Source: Sinomonas sp. ASV322
GTDB taxonomy: Bacteria; Actinomycetota; Actinomycetes; Actinomycetales; Micrococcaceae
Reading direction: 5' to 3'
Length of the DNA stretch: 64,000 nucleotides
Assembly (NCBI RefSeq): GCF_030908245.1
Contig: NZ_JAVFJJ010000001.1
Span: 355,565 to 419,564, forward strand
The first letter of the stretch is position 1; each line of letters begins with the position of its first letter. The notes beneath the pieces are model-generated. The model saw nothing but the letters and a program-made list of their open reading frames with translations, was not told where the DNA came from and did no database searches. Below are positions 1 to 8,087 of this stretch, piece by piece. Position numbers and translations under genes: made by a program.

Positions 1-400
1 CGAAGTCCATGCGGTACACGTGGTCCGCGCCGACGACGACGACGATGTCCGGCTGGTCGTCCTTGATGAGGTTGAGGGACTGGTAGATGGCATTAGCACT
101 GCCGAGGAACCAGCTCTTGCCAACGCGCTGCTGCGCGGGAACCGACGCGACGTAGTTCTGCAGGAGCGTCGAAAGTCGCCACGTCTCGGAAATGTGGCGG
201 TCAAGGCTGTGGGATTTGTACTGCGTGAGGACGACGATGTGCCGGTACCCGGAATTCACGAGGTTCGACAGGGCGAAGTCGATGAGTCGATACGAGCCCG
301 CGAACGGCACGGCCGGTTTAGCCCGGTCCGCGGTGAGCGGCATGAGCCGCTTCCCCTCTCCACCGGCCAAGACGATAGCTAACACTCGTTTGGGCGCCAT
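1..400 (-). CDS. glgC: Glucose-1-phosphate adenylyltransferase, 5' part (runs off left edge)
   Basis: The reverse strand encodes the first 133 residues of GlgC; the rest lies beyond the left edge. It begins [19 protein letters not shown] and continues with PLT and KPAVPFAG, the nucleotidyl-transferase loop and substrate region of ADP-glucose pyrophosphorylases, and reaches [11 protein letters not shown] at the edge. The enzyme makes ADP-glucose from ATP and glucose-1-phosphate in the cytoplasm, feeding glycogen or maltose-1-phosphate synthesis. The ATG at 398-400 is the natural start because the family motif begins about ten residues in. It is divergent from glgA with 111 bp between them, the arrangement seen in mycobacteria. 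No frameshift is visible in the part present. Confidence 0.95.
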   Translation of the reverse strand, partial: MAPKRVLAIVLAGGEGKRLMPLTADRAKPAVPFAGSYRLIDFALSNLVNSGYRHIVVLTQYKSHSLDRHISETWRLSTLLQNYVASVPAQQRVGKSWFLGSANAIYQSLNLIKDDQPDIVVVVGADHVYRMDF

Positions 401-499
401 TGCGCAACCCCCGTCTTCCGTCGTTCCGGACAGTCTGACCCCCTCCGTCATCGGAGGATCGCCACGGGGTTCACACTAGATCACCAACCCGTCACCGAC

Positions 500-505
500 T
501 ACGTT
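500..505 (+). promoter_or_regulatory. Leaderless -10 box of glgA
   Basis: TACGTT fits the actinobacterial TANNNT -10 consensus and ends six bases before the GTG start codon of glgA, so the mRNA would begin at or next to the start codon. Confidence 0.6.
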
Positions 506-511
506 GGTCCC

Positions 512-1708
512 GTGCGAATTGACATTGTGACCAAAGAATTTCCCCCGGAGATCTATGGTGGCGCGGGGGTGCATGTCGCTGAGCTCAGCAGGGTCCTCGC
601 CCGCGAGGTCGATCTCAGGGTCCACGCCTTCGGCGCGCCCCGCGACGCGACCGTCGACGGCGCGGCGATCACGTCCCATCAGGTCCCGCCTCAGCTCGCG
701 GGCGCGAACGCCGCGCTGCAGACCCTCGGGATCGATGTCGACATCGTGCCCGAGGTCTCGGGCGCCGATGTCGTCCATTCACACACGTGGTACGCGAACA
801 TGGCCGGGCACATCGCGTCGATCCTGTACGGCATCCCGCACGTTCTGAGCGCGCACAGCCTCGAGCCCCTTCGGCCCTGGAAGGCGGAGCAGCTCGGCGG
901 CGGCTATCGTCTCTCGTCGTGGGTCGAGAAGACCGCCTACGAGGCCGCGTCGGCCATCATCGCCGTATCACACGGCATGCGAGACGACATCCTGCGCTGC
1001 TACCCGGGCGTTGACCCCGCGAAGGTCCGCGTGGTCCACAACGGCATCGACGTTTCCCTGTGGGGACGCGACGAGGGCACGGACTACGTGCGGGCACTCG
1101 GCATCGATCCCGAGAAGCCGTCGGTCGTGTTCGTCGGCCGCAACACGCGCCAGAAGGGCGTGCCGTATCTCCTCAGGGCCGCGTCCAAGCTTCCCGCCGA
1201 CGTCCAGCTCGTCCTCTGCCTTGGCGCCGCGGACACTCCCGAGCTCGCGAAGGAGACCGCGGCCCTCATCGACGGGCTCAAGGCCGAACGCGAAGGGGTC
1301 ATCCTCATCGAGCGCATGCTTCCGCGCGCCGAGCTCATCCAGGTCCTGAGCCACGCGACCGCGTTTGCCTGCCCGAGCATCTACGAGCCCCTGGGCATCG
1401 TGAACCTCGAGGCGATGGCGTGTGGCGCGGCGGTCGTCGCAACGGCCACCGGCGGCATCCCCGAGGTCGTCGACCACGGGACGACGGGCCTCCTTGTCCC
1501 GATCGAGCAGGTCACGGACGGGACGGGCACGCCGTTGGACCCGGAGAAGTTCGTGGGCGACTTCGCCGCGGCCCTGATCGAAGTCGTGTCGGACCCGGCG
1601 CGAGCACGTGCGATGGGCAAGGCGGGTCGCTCCCGGGCCGAGCAGAACTTCTCGTGGGGCAGCATCGGCAACGCGACCCTTGAGGTTTACCGCTCGGTCC
1701 TCGCCTAG
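512..1708 (+). CDS. glgA: Glycogen synthase / maltose-1-phosphate synthase, GT4 type
   Basis: A 398-residue GT-B glycosyltransferase of family GT4. The N-terminal donor loop is KEFPPEIYGGAGVHVAEL, and the C-terminal half has the retaining-GT signature PSIYEPLGIVNLEAMACG (about residues 289-306). Its length and its divergence from glgC match the actinobacterial protein of the Rv1212c type, which uses ADP-glucose. In mycobacteria that enzyme is called GlgM and mainly makes alpha-maltose-1-phosphate; older annotation calls it GlgA. Which product is made here cannot be read from sequence. The GTG start follows TACGTT at 500-505 by six bases, a leaderless promoter, so no ribosome site is expected. 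Confidence 0.93.
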   Translation: MRIDIVTKEFPPEIYGGAGVHVAELSRVLAREVDLRVHAFGAPRDATVDGAAITSHQVPPQLAGANAALQTLGIDVDIVPEVSGADVVHSHTWYANMAGHIASILYGIPHVLSAHSLEPLRPWKAEQLGGGYRLSSWVEKTAYEAASAIIAVSHGMRDDILRCYPGVDPAKVRVVHNGIDVSLWGRDEGTDYVRALGIDPEKPSVVFVGRNTRQKGVPYLLRAASKLPADVQLVLCLGAADTPELAKETAALIDGLKAEREGVILIERMLPRAELIQVLSHATAFACPSIYEPLGIVNLEAMACGAAVVATATGGIPEVVDHGTTGLLVPIEQVTDGTGTPLDPEKFVGDFAAALIEVVSDPARARAMGKAGRSRAEQNFSWGSIGNATLEVYRSVLA

Positions 1709-1767
1709 CGACGAAGCGAGCGGACGGCCAACGCCGGCACCCCCAGCCGGCCCCGCGGCCGCGGCGG

Positions 1768-1789
1768 GAGCGGCCCCGGGGGGCCGCTC
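1768..1789. terminator. GC-rich hairpin between convergent glgA and hsp20
   Basis: GAGCGGCCC and GGGCCGCTC flank a four-base loop, a 9-bp perfect stem in the gap between two convergent genes. There is no T-tract, so it is a likely but not textbook bidirectional terminator. Confidence 0.55.
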
Positions 1790-1812
1790 GCGGTCGTCGT
1801 CCGCTGCCCAGG

Positions 1813-2265
1813 TCAGTCGCGGCTCACGTTGATTCTCGTGGGACCGGGACCGCTGTCTGATGCCGCGGGGACGCGCACCTCAAGGACGCCGTCCTTGTAG
1901 CTGGCCCTGATATCGTCCTGCACCGCGTTCCGCGGGAGCGGCACCGCGCGCGAGAACGAGCCGTAGCGGAACTCCGAGCGGTAGCCCTCCTTGGCCGCGT
2001 TCTCGCTGCTCTCCTGACGCGTGGCCCGGATGTTCAGCTCGCCGTCGCGCACCGTGACGTCGACGTCCTGCTCCGGGTCGATCCCGGGGATCTCCGCCCG
2101 CACGACGAACGTGTCGCCGTCGCGGAACTCCTCGACCCTCAGCCACCCGGTGTCCCAATCGCCCTCCATAAAGCGGCGGACGTGTTCTGGGAACCCGAAG
2201 CGGCGGAACGGCGGCGGCACCGGCATGTCCCACGGCCCCCTGCGCGCCCATCCTTCGCCACCCAT
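1813..2265 (-). CDS. Small heat-shock protein, Hsp20/alpha-crystallin family
   Basis: A 150-residue protein with the alpha-crystallin domain at about residues 40-135: the strand pattern FVVRAEIPGID, the RSEFRYGSFSR segment, and the closing A-S-Y-K-D-G-V-L-E-V motif that marks Hsp20 proteins. These act as ATP-independent holdases for unfolding cytoplasmic proteins. The ATG at 2263-2265 was chosen because GGAGGAGG lies six bases upstream; a TTG five codons earlier is inside that ribosome site. A TAGCCT -10 candidate lies at 2316-2321 on the same strand, giving a leader of about 45 nt. No HspR/HAIR operator was recognised. Confidence 0.92.
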   Translation of the reverse strand: MGGEGWARRGPWDMPVPPPFRRFGFPEHVRRFMEGDWDTGWLRVEEFRDGDTFVVRAEIPGIDPEQDVDVTVRDGELNIRATRQESSENAAKEGYRSEFRYGSFSRAVPLPRNAVQDDIRASYKDGVLEVRVPAASDSGPGPTRINVSRD

Positions 2266-2374
2266 GGCATCCTCCTCCAAGGTCTGCCCGGTCCCCGTGG
2301 CCGGGCCCTGCCCTCAGGCTAGACCCGGCCTTCCACGCGCGGAAGCCGCGCGAGCGCGGCCCTGAGCGAAACTC

Positions 2375-4471
2375 TCAGGCCCTCGGCTTGGTCGGCTTGG
2401 CGTGCTTCTCGAGGCGCGGCTCCTGGCCTGATTCCCGCAGCGCCGCATAGTACGCCGCGGCCTCGTCCTGGCGCTCGGCCTCGGCACCCGTTGCGATCGG
2501 CGCGCGCACATGCTCGGGGCCGTAGCCGAACGCCTCGGCGAGGTCGAGCGCGTGCGGACGGAGCCGGGCAAGGAGGCGATTGATGTACTCGCCGACGGTG
2601 CGCCCGCGCTGCATGCTCAGGCGACCGTTCATGAGGTACCACGAGAGGTGCTTCTCGATGAGCGAAAGGCCGAAGAGGTCGCGCAGCCACGTGAGGATCT
2701 TCTTTGTGCCCGGGTCGCGGACCTCCGCGAGGGCCTCCGTGAAGGCCTCCCATTGGAGGAGCTCGGCATGAGCCCGGGCCGCTTCGATGAGCTCGTTCTG
2801 GTGGTGGTTGAACCGCGCGGCCGCCTCGGCCTGCGGAAGCTTGTTCGCCCCGTGCAGGGCCTGCGCGACTTGGGCGACCATCGTCTGGACGCGGTCGGCG
2901 AGGAGCAGACGCTGGGTGTCCTCGTCCCGAAGCGCGAGCGCGGCCCTCTGGGCGCGGCCGCTGTCGCGGACGAACTGCGCGACGGCCCCGAGCCCGGTCT
3001 TGTAGGCCACGCCGGCCGCCTGGCCGAGCGCGAACTTCGCGAGCGCCCCGACGCCCATGCCCCGGAATTCCTTGGCGTAGTCGTTGAGGAGGCGCTTGGC
3101 GACGAGCTGGAGAAGCACGTTGTTGTCGCCCTCGAACGTCACGTAGATGTCGAGGTCAGCGCGGAGCGATGCGAAGCGGTTCTCCGCGATGAATCCAGCG
3201 CCACCGCACGCCTCCCGGCACTCCTGGAGGATGTCGAGCGCGTTCCACGTCGCAAGCGGCTTGAGGGCCGCCGCGAGGGTCTCGAGCTCTTGGCGATCCT
3301 CGTCGGAATCGGCACGCCCCGAGAAGACGTCGTCGAACTTTGCCAAGAGCTGTTCGTGGGCGAAGCTCATGGCGTAGGCCGACGCGAGCCGTGGAAGAAG
3401 CCTGCGCTGGTGCCGCTGGTAGTCGAGGAGCACCTCCTCGGCCGTCTCGGAGGACGCGTTGAACTGCCGGCGTTCCGTCCCATAGCGGATAGCAGCGGTG
3501 AGGGCGAGCTTCGAGGCCGCCGTCGCCGCGCCGTCGAGCGACACGCGGCCCTGGACGAGGGTTCCGAGCATCGTGAAGAAGCGGCGGCCCGGGCTCGAGA
3601 TGGGGGAGGAATAGGTGCCGTCGGGGGCGACAGCGCCGTAGCGGTTCAGGAGGTTGGTGCGCGGAACCCGCACATGGTCGAAATGGAGGCGCCCGTTGTC
3701 GATCCCGTTGAGGCCGCCCTTGACGCCGTCGTCCTGTCCGCCCACCCCGGGCAGGAACTCCTTTGTGTCGGGGTCGCGGAGAGGCACGTAGAACGCGTGG
3801 ACTCCGTGATTGACGCCCTTCGTGATGAGCTGCGCGAACACGACGGCCGCGAGTCCGTCGTTGGCGGCGTTCCCGATGAACTCCTTCCACGCGGCCTTGA
3901 ATGGCGTGTGGATGACGAACTCCTCGGCCTCCAGGTCGTAGGTCGCCGTCGTCGCGATGCTCGCGACGTCCGAGCCGTGGCCGATCTCCGTCATCGCGAA
4001 GCAGCCGGGCACCTCGAGGGACATGATGCCGGGCAGCCATTCCGCGTGGTGCTCCTCAGTGCCGAGGTGCAGGACAGCCGCGCCGAAGAGGCCCCACTGG
4101 ACCCCGGCCTTGATCTGAAGCGACGGGTCCGCCGTGACGAGCTCCTCGAACCCCGCGATGTTTCCGCCGTGGTCCTCCTCACCGCCGAGCTCCTTGGGGA
4201 AGGCGCGGTGGACCGCCTTGTGGTCAACGAGGTACTTGAGCTGCCCGAAGACGCGCTCGCGGTGTTCCAGGTACGTGAGGCCCTCGAGCTTGTGGAGCTC
4301 GGGGCGCCCCGCAAGCTCGCGCGCAATGCGCCGCGTCTCGGCCCAGCCTCCGAGGAGCTGCTCCGCGAGCGACGCGACGTCGACGCGCTCGCCGGACGCC
4401 GGTTCGACGGCGAGCGCCTCGTCGGCGGCCTCGCCCGCCGTGGCGATGGTTTCGGAAGCGAGTTCGGTCAT
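2375..4471 (-). CDS. Acyl-CoA oxidase-like acyl-CoA dehydrogenase
   Basis: A 698-residue flavoenzyme of the acyl-CoA dehydrogenase/oxidase superfamily that introduces the alpha-beta double bond into acyl-CoA. It has the central motif CFAMTEIGHGSDV (about residue 155), the substrate/FAD region RYGTERRQF, and VTFEGDNNVL (about residue 445), where the glutamate corresponds to the catalytic base of peroxisomal acyl-CoA oxidases. The extended C-terminal helical domain makes it longer than classic dehydrogenases of about 380-600 residues. It overlaps the upstream tetR by four bases (ATGA), so the two are co-transcribed. Neighbours encode thiolase, FabG and MaoC, a locus resembling fadE5-fadA2-fabG4-htdX of M. 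tuberculosis. Whether electrons go to O2 or to ETF cannot be decided from sequence. Confidence 0.9.
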   Translation of the reverse strand: MTELASETIATAGEAADEALAVEPASGERVDVASLAEQLLGGWAETRRIARELAGRPELHKLEGLTYLEHRERVFGQLKYLVDHKAVHRAFPKELGGEEDHGGNIAGFEELVTADPSLQIKAGVQWGLFGAAVLHLGTEEHHAEWLPGIMSLEVPGCFAMTEIGHGSDVASIATTATYDLEAEEFVIHTPFKAAWKEFIGNAANDGLAAVVFAQLITKGVNHGVHAFYVPLRDPDTKEFLPGVGGQDDGVKGGLNGIDNGRLHFDHVRVPRTNLLNRYGAVAPDGTYSSPISSPGRRFFTMLGTLVQGRVSLDGAATAASKLALTAAIRYGTERRQFNASSETAEEVLLDYQRHQRRLLPRLASAYAMSFAHEQLLAKFDDVFSGRADSDEDRQELETLAAALKPLATWNALDILQECREACGGAGFIAENRFASLRADLDIYVTFEGDNNVLLQLVAKRLLNDYAKEFRGMGVGALAKFALGQAAGVAYKTGLGAVAQFVRDSGRAQRAALALRDEDTQRLLLADRVQTMVAQVAQALHGANKLPQAEAAARFNHHQNELIEAARAHAELLQWEAFTEALAEVRDPGTKKILTWLRDLFGLSLIEKHLSWYLMNGRLSMQRGRTVGEYINRLLARLRPHALDLAEAFGYGPEHVRAPIATGAEAERQDEAAAYYAALRESGQEPRLEKHAKPTKPRA

Positions 4472-5301
4472 GGCTGCTCCTTCGTGGGGATCGGGTCTGC
4501 CTCGGCCGAGATGCCAGCGAAGAGCCAGTCGGCGATCATCGCGGCCATCGACTCAAGGGAGGGCTTGTGCGTGGATTCGGGGGTCTCGAGCCAGCGTTCG
4601 CCGGCCGCGCGGACCAGCCCGATGGCGGCCGCGGGCCAGAAGGCGATCGTCGCGTGCCGCCCGGGGGCGAGGAGGCGCTGCATGGGCAGCTCGATCATGC
4701 CGCCGACGGCGTCGAAGAAGTTCCCGAGCGCCGCGCCGGCCTCAGCGTCGGCCGGCCCGCCGGACGGCACGCGGGTGACGAACTCATACACGTTGGGCGA
4801 GCTCGCTGCCATGCCGAGGTACGCGGAGACCATCGCGCGCAGCCCCTCGTGCGGCGTCTGCGCCGCCCGTGCTGCGTCCGCGATGCGGTCTTGCATCTGC
4901 GCGAGCACCACCTCGCCCATCGCCGCCTGGAGGCCGGCCTTGTCTCCGAAGTAGCGGTAGAAGACCGACTTGGAGGTCCCCGCGGCCGCGGCGATCTCCT
5001 CCATCGGCACCTCGGAACCGAGGCGATGCACGGCGCGTCGCGCCGAGCGGATGAGCTCATGCCGGCGTTCTTCCCGATGGGCGGCCCACCGCGCGCTGCG
5101 GCCGTCTCGCCTCTCCGTGTCGTGGCCGAGGGCGTCTTGCCCGACAGTTACTTGCCTCACGGCGTCTTGCCTCACGGCGTCTTGCCTCACGGCGTCTTGC
5201 CTCACGGCGTCTTGCCTCACGGCGGGTGCCGGGTGCGTGTCGTTGTCCGCTGCGGGTTCTTGCGCGCGGAGCGGCAGCCGCGCCGCTGGGGGGAGGTTCA
5301 C
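4468..5301 (-). CDS. TetR-family regulator of the fatty-acid locus, with N-terminal repeat
   Basis: A 277-residue TetR protein. The helix-turn-helix lies at about residues 75-125 (REERRHELIRSARR, then VPMEEIAAAAGTSKSVFYRYF) and is followed by the ligand-binding helical domain. The first 70 or so residues are unusual: four exact VRQDA units plus two degenerate ones, encoded by a 15-bp tandem repeat. The GTG start at 5301 is supported by TACGCT seven bases upstream, a leaderless signal inside the 33-bp palindrome, so the repeat is probably translated. Downstream starts remain possible because each repeat has its own GTG preceded by GAGG. It probably represses both itself with the acyl-CoA oxidase and the divergent thiolase operon, in response to acyl-CoA; the ligand is inferred from context. 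Confidence 0.88.
   Translation of the reverse strand: MNLPPAARLPLRAQEPAADNDTHPAPAVRQDAVRQDAVRQDAVRQDAVRQVTVGQDALGHDTERRDGRSARWAAHREERRHELIRSARRAVHRLGSEVPMEEIAAAAGTSKSVFYRYFGDKAGLQAAMGEVVLAQMQDRIADAARAAQTPHEGLRAMVSAYLGMAASSPNVYEFVTRVPSGGPADAEAGAALGNFFDAVGGMIELPMQRLLAPGRHATIAFWPAAAIGLVRAAGERWLETPESTHKPSLESMAAMIADWLFAGISAEADPIPTKEQP
5131..5220. repeat. 15-bp in-frame tandem repeat inside tetR
   Basis: Four exact copies of GGCGTCTTGCCTCAC (5161-5175, 5176-5190, 5191-5205, 5206-5220) adjoin two degenerate 15-bp units at 5131-5160. On the coding strand each exact unit reads GTG AGG CAA GAC GCC, that is VRQDA. Copy changes would keep the reading frame. Confidence 0.95.
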
Positions 5302-5333
5302 GATACCCAGCGTATCAGGTACGCTTGGTATCG
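5301..5333. promoter_or_regulatory. Palindromic TetR operator containing both divergent -10 boxes
   Basis: The arms CGATACCCAGCGTA and TACGCTTGGTATCG are inverted repeats matching at 13 of 14 positions around a 5-bp spacer. The right arm carries TACGCT (5320-5325), a -10 box for the thiolase operon. The left arm carries the same hexamer on the other strand (5314-5309), seven bases before the GTG of tetR. Binding of the TetR dimer would therefore cover both promoters. Confidence 0.8.
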
Positions 5334-5394
5334 GTAATTCAGCTCACACGGGCAATCCACCAGTATCAGGTGACCCCATCCCCACGGAGGCATG

Positions 5395-6696
5395 ATGTCC
5401 ACCCTGCGCAACGCCGTCGTCGTCGGCGGAAACCGCATCCCGTTCGCCCGCGCCAATGGCCCCTATGCCATGAGCTCGAACCTTGACATGCTCACGGCGG
5501 CCCTCGACGGGCTCGTCGCGCGCTTCGGATTGCAGGATGAACGCATCGGCGAGGTCGCGGCCGGCGCGGTGCTCAAGCATTCGCGCGATTTCAACCTCAC
5601 GCGAGAGGCCGTCCTTGGCTCCTCGCTCTCGCCCGAGACACCGGCCTACGACGTCCAGCAGGCGTGCGCGACGGGGCTCGAGACGGTGCTCAGCCTCTCG
5701 GACAAGATCAAGCTGGGCCGGATCGAATCGGCGATCGCGGGCGGCGCCGACAGCGCTTCGGACGCGCCCATCGTCGTGAGCGAGGGGCTGCGCCAAGCGG
5801 TCCTCGAGCTCAACCGGGCCAAGACGCTCCAGCAGAAGCTCAGGGCTGTTTCGAAGATCCGGCCCAGGGACGTCGCGCCCGTCGCTCCGGGTACGAACGA
5901 GCCCCGCACGGGGCTCTCGATGGGGGAGCACCAGGCTCTCACGACCGCCCAGTGGAAGATCACACGCGAGGCCCAGGACGAACTTGCCCTCGCAAGCCAC
6001 CGCAACCTCGCGGAGGCCTACGAGCGCGGCTTCTTCGACGACCTGCTGACTCCGTACCGAGGCCTCACGCGGGACGGCAATCTCCGCGCCGATACGTCCC
6101 TTGAGAAGCTCGCATCGCTCAAGACCGTCTTCGGGCGTCAGCTGGGCGATCGGGCGACGATGACCGCAGGCAACTCGACCCCGCTCACCGACGGCGCCTC
6201 GACGGTGCTTCTCGCCTCCGAGGACTGGGCCGCATCCCACGACTTGCCCATCCTCGCCCGCATCGTCGACGGCGAGGCCGCCGCCGTGGATTTCGTGCAC
6301 GGCAAGGACGGCCTCTTGATGGCGCCCGTCTTCGCCGTGTCGCGGCTTCTCGGCAGGCTGGGGCTCACGTTCGAAGACTTCGACTACTTCGAGTTCCACG
6401 AGGCCTTCGCCGGAACCGTCCTCTCGCACCTCGCCGCGTGGGAGGACGAGGAGTTCTGCCGCGAGCGGCTTGGCCTCGACGGGGCGCTCGGCAAGGTGGA
6501 TAGGGCCAAGCTCAACGTCAATGGCTCCTCGCTGGCTGCGGGGCACCCGTTTGCCGCGACCGGTGGGCGGATCGTCGCGTCGCTCGCGAAGCAGCTCCAT
6601 GAGCGCGGTGAGGTCAACGGGCGGCCTGCGCGCGGCCTCATTTCGGTCTGCGCGGCCGGTGGGCTCGGCGTCGCCGCCGTGCTCGAGGCCCGCTGA
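5395..6696 (+). CDS. Acetyl-CoA C-acyltransferase (thiolase), FadI/FadA2-like
   Basis: A 433-residue thiolase that cleaves 3-ketoacyl-CoA in beta-oxidation, or condenses acetyl-CoA in reverse. The nucleophilic cysteine is in QQACATGLE (about Cys91), the active-site histidine in FHEAFAGT, the third motif is NGSSLAAGHPFAATGG, and the second catalytic cysteine is in ISVCAAGGLG near the C-terminus. All catalytic residues are intact. Two ATGs are adjacent at 5392 and 5395; the second is preferred because GGAGG lies too close to the first. It is the first gene of a three-gene operon, separated by 11 bases or fewer from fabG, and transcribed from the TetR-controlled promoter. Confidence 0.93.
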   Translation: MSTLRNAVVVGGNRIPFARANGPYAMSSNLDMLTAALDGLVARFGLQDERIGEVAAGAVLKHSRDFNLTREAVLGSSLSPETPAYDVQQACATGLETVLSLSDKIKLGRIESAIAGGADSASDAPIVVSEGLRQAVLELNRAKTLQQKLRAVSKIRPRDVAPVAPGTNEPRTGLSMGEHQALTTAQWKITREAQDELALASHRNLAEAYERGFFDDLLTPYRGLTRDGNLRADTSLEKLASLKTVFGRQLGDRATMTAGNSTPLTDGASTVLLASEDWAASHDLPILARIVDGEAAAVDFVHGKDGLLMAPVFAVSRLLGRLGLTFEDFDYFEFHEAFAGTVLSHLAAWEDEEFCRERLGLDGALGKVDRAKLNVNGSSLAAGHPFAATGGRIVASLAKQLHERGEVNGRPARGLISVCAAGGLGVAAVLEAR

Positions 6697-6707
6697 GGGT
6701 GAGCGAG

Positions 6708-8087
6708 ATGACAGACAAGTACACCGCGTTTGTGAGCCACGGCTGGGGCCGCGACCTCGCGAAGCGACTGGGCCTACCGCAGCCCGTGGCCCTTCGCCGC
6801 CATGCCCCAGGGGAGCGGCTTCCGGAACCCGTGCTCGTCGTCGGGTCGGGTCCGTCGGCAGGCGTGCTCGCCGCAGCGCTCGAGGATTGGGGGGTCGAGG
6901 TGCGCCGTGAGGGGGCGGACGACGGCGGCGCGTCGCCTCAGGTGGGCCCCGACGGCGCTCGCCGATCCAAGCTAGGGGCGGTCCTTCTGGTCCTCGACAG
7001 CGTCGAGCGCCCCGAGGACCTGAGCGGGCCGGTGCTTGCCGCCGGCAGGGCGCTCCGTTCGCTCGCCGGGTGCGGGCGAGTCATCACGGTGTCCCGCCGC
7101 GCGTCGACCGCTGACGACCCCGCGGTCGCGGCAGCGCGGCAAGGCGTCGAGGGCGTTCTGCGCTCGCTCGCGAAGGAGCTGCGCGCCGGGGCGACGGGCA
7201 ACGGCATCCTGCTCGCGGAGGGTGTGCCAGCGGATGCGGCGAGCGTGCTCGGTGCGCTGCGCTTCCTCCTCTCGGGCAGATCGGCGTTCGTCGACGGACA
7301 GTTCCTCACGGTTGGCACAGATGGGGGAGAGCTTCCCGAGGATCCCGAGCGTCCGCTGAGAGGGAAGGTCGCCGTCGTCACCGGCGCGGCGCGGGGCATC
7401 GGTGCTGCGATCGCCCGGACGCTTGCACGCGACGGTGCGAAGGTCGTGGTGGTCGATGTCCCGGCTGCCGGCGATTCTCTCGCGCGGGTGGCCAACGGCG
7501 TCCGCGGAACGGCGCTCCAGCTCGACATCACCCGCCCCGACGCCGGCGAGCGCATCCTCGAGCATGCGCTCGGGCGCCACGGTCGCCTCGACATCATGGT
7601 CCACAACGCGGGCATCACGCGGGACAAGCTCCTCGCCAATATGGACGACGCGAGGTGGAACTCCGTCATTGCGGTCAACATCGCCGCCCAGCTGCGCATC
7701 AACGAGGCCCTGCTCGCGTCCGAGCGGTTCGGTGCGGGGGCCCGCATCGTGTCCGTCTCCTCGACAAGCGGGATTGCGGGCAATCGCGGACAGACGAACT
7801 ACGCTGCGTCGAAGGCTGGCGTCGTCGGCATGGTGCGTTCGACGGCGGTACGGCTCGCCGCGCGCGGTGGAACGGCCAACGCCGTCGCCCCGGGGTTTAT
7901 CGAGACCGAGATGACGGCCAAGATCCCGTTCGCGACCCGCGAGGTCGCGCGACGCCTCAACTCTCTCCAGCAAGGCGGGCAGCCGCAGGACGTCGCGGAG
8001 GCGATCGCCTTCCTCGCGTCCGACGCGGCAGGCGGCATCTCGGGCAACGTCCTGCGCGTGTGCGGGCAGAATCTGGTGGGCCAATGA
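6708..8087 (+). CDS. High-molecular-weight 3-oxoacyl-(ACP/CoA) reductase, FabG4-like
   Basis: A 459-residue short-chain dehydrogenase with an extra N-terminal flavodoxin-like domain of about 210 residues, the organisation of mycobacterial FabG4 (Rv0242c). The C-terminal half has the NAD(P) motif TGAARGIG (about residue 225), the NAG motif, and the catalytic Ser with Y-A-A-S-K (about residues 365-369). It reduces 3-oxoacyl or oxidises 3-hydroxyacyl thioesters, here probably on CoA esters given thiolase and acyl-CoA oxidase next door. The ATG at 6708 follows GAGGG by about nine bases and gives the usual family start MTDKYTAFV; a GTG at 6699 is an alternative. It overlaps the next gene by ATGA. 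Confidence 0.92.
   Translation: MTDKYTAFVSHGWGRDLAKRLGLPQPVALRRHAPGERLPEPVLVVGSGPSAGVLAAALEDWGVEVRREGADDGGASPQVGPDGARRSKLGAVLLVLDSVERPEDLSGPVLAAGRALRSLAGCGRVITVSRRASTADDPAVAAARQGVEGVLRSLAKELRAGATGNGILLAEGVPADAASVLGALRFLLSGRSAFVDGQFLTVGTDGGELPEDPERPLRGKVAVVTGAARGIGAAIARTLARDGAKVVVVDVPAAGDSLARVANGVRGTALQLDITRPDAGERILEHALGRHGRLDIMVHNAGITRDKLLANMDDARWNSVIAVNIAAQLRINEALLASERFGAGARIVSVSSTSGIAGNRGQTNYAASKAGVVGMVRSTAVRLAARGGTANAVAPGFIETEMTAKIPFATREVARRLNSLQQGGQPQDVAEAIAFLASDAAGGISGNVLRVCGQNLVGQ

Noticed and set aside
2510-4954. An 814-codon plus-strand frame antisense to the acyl-CoA oxidase
   Set aside because: The minus strand encodes a full acyl-CoA oxidase/dehydrogenase with motifs and a TetR gene; the antisense frame has no family features.
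5131-5220. The 15-bp repeat as a CRISPR-like array
   Set aside because: Units are adjacent with no spacers, in frame within a gene, and far too short for CRISPR repeats.
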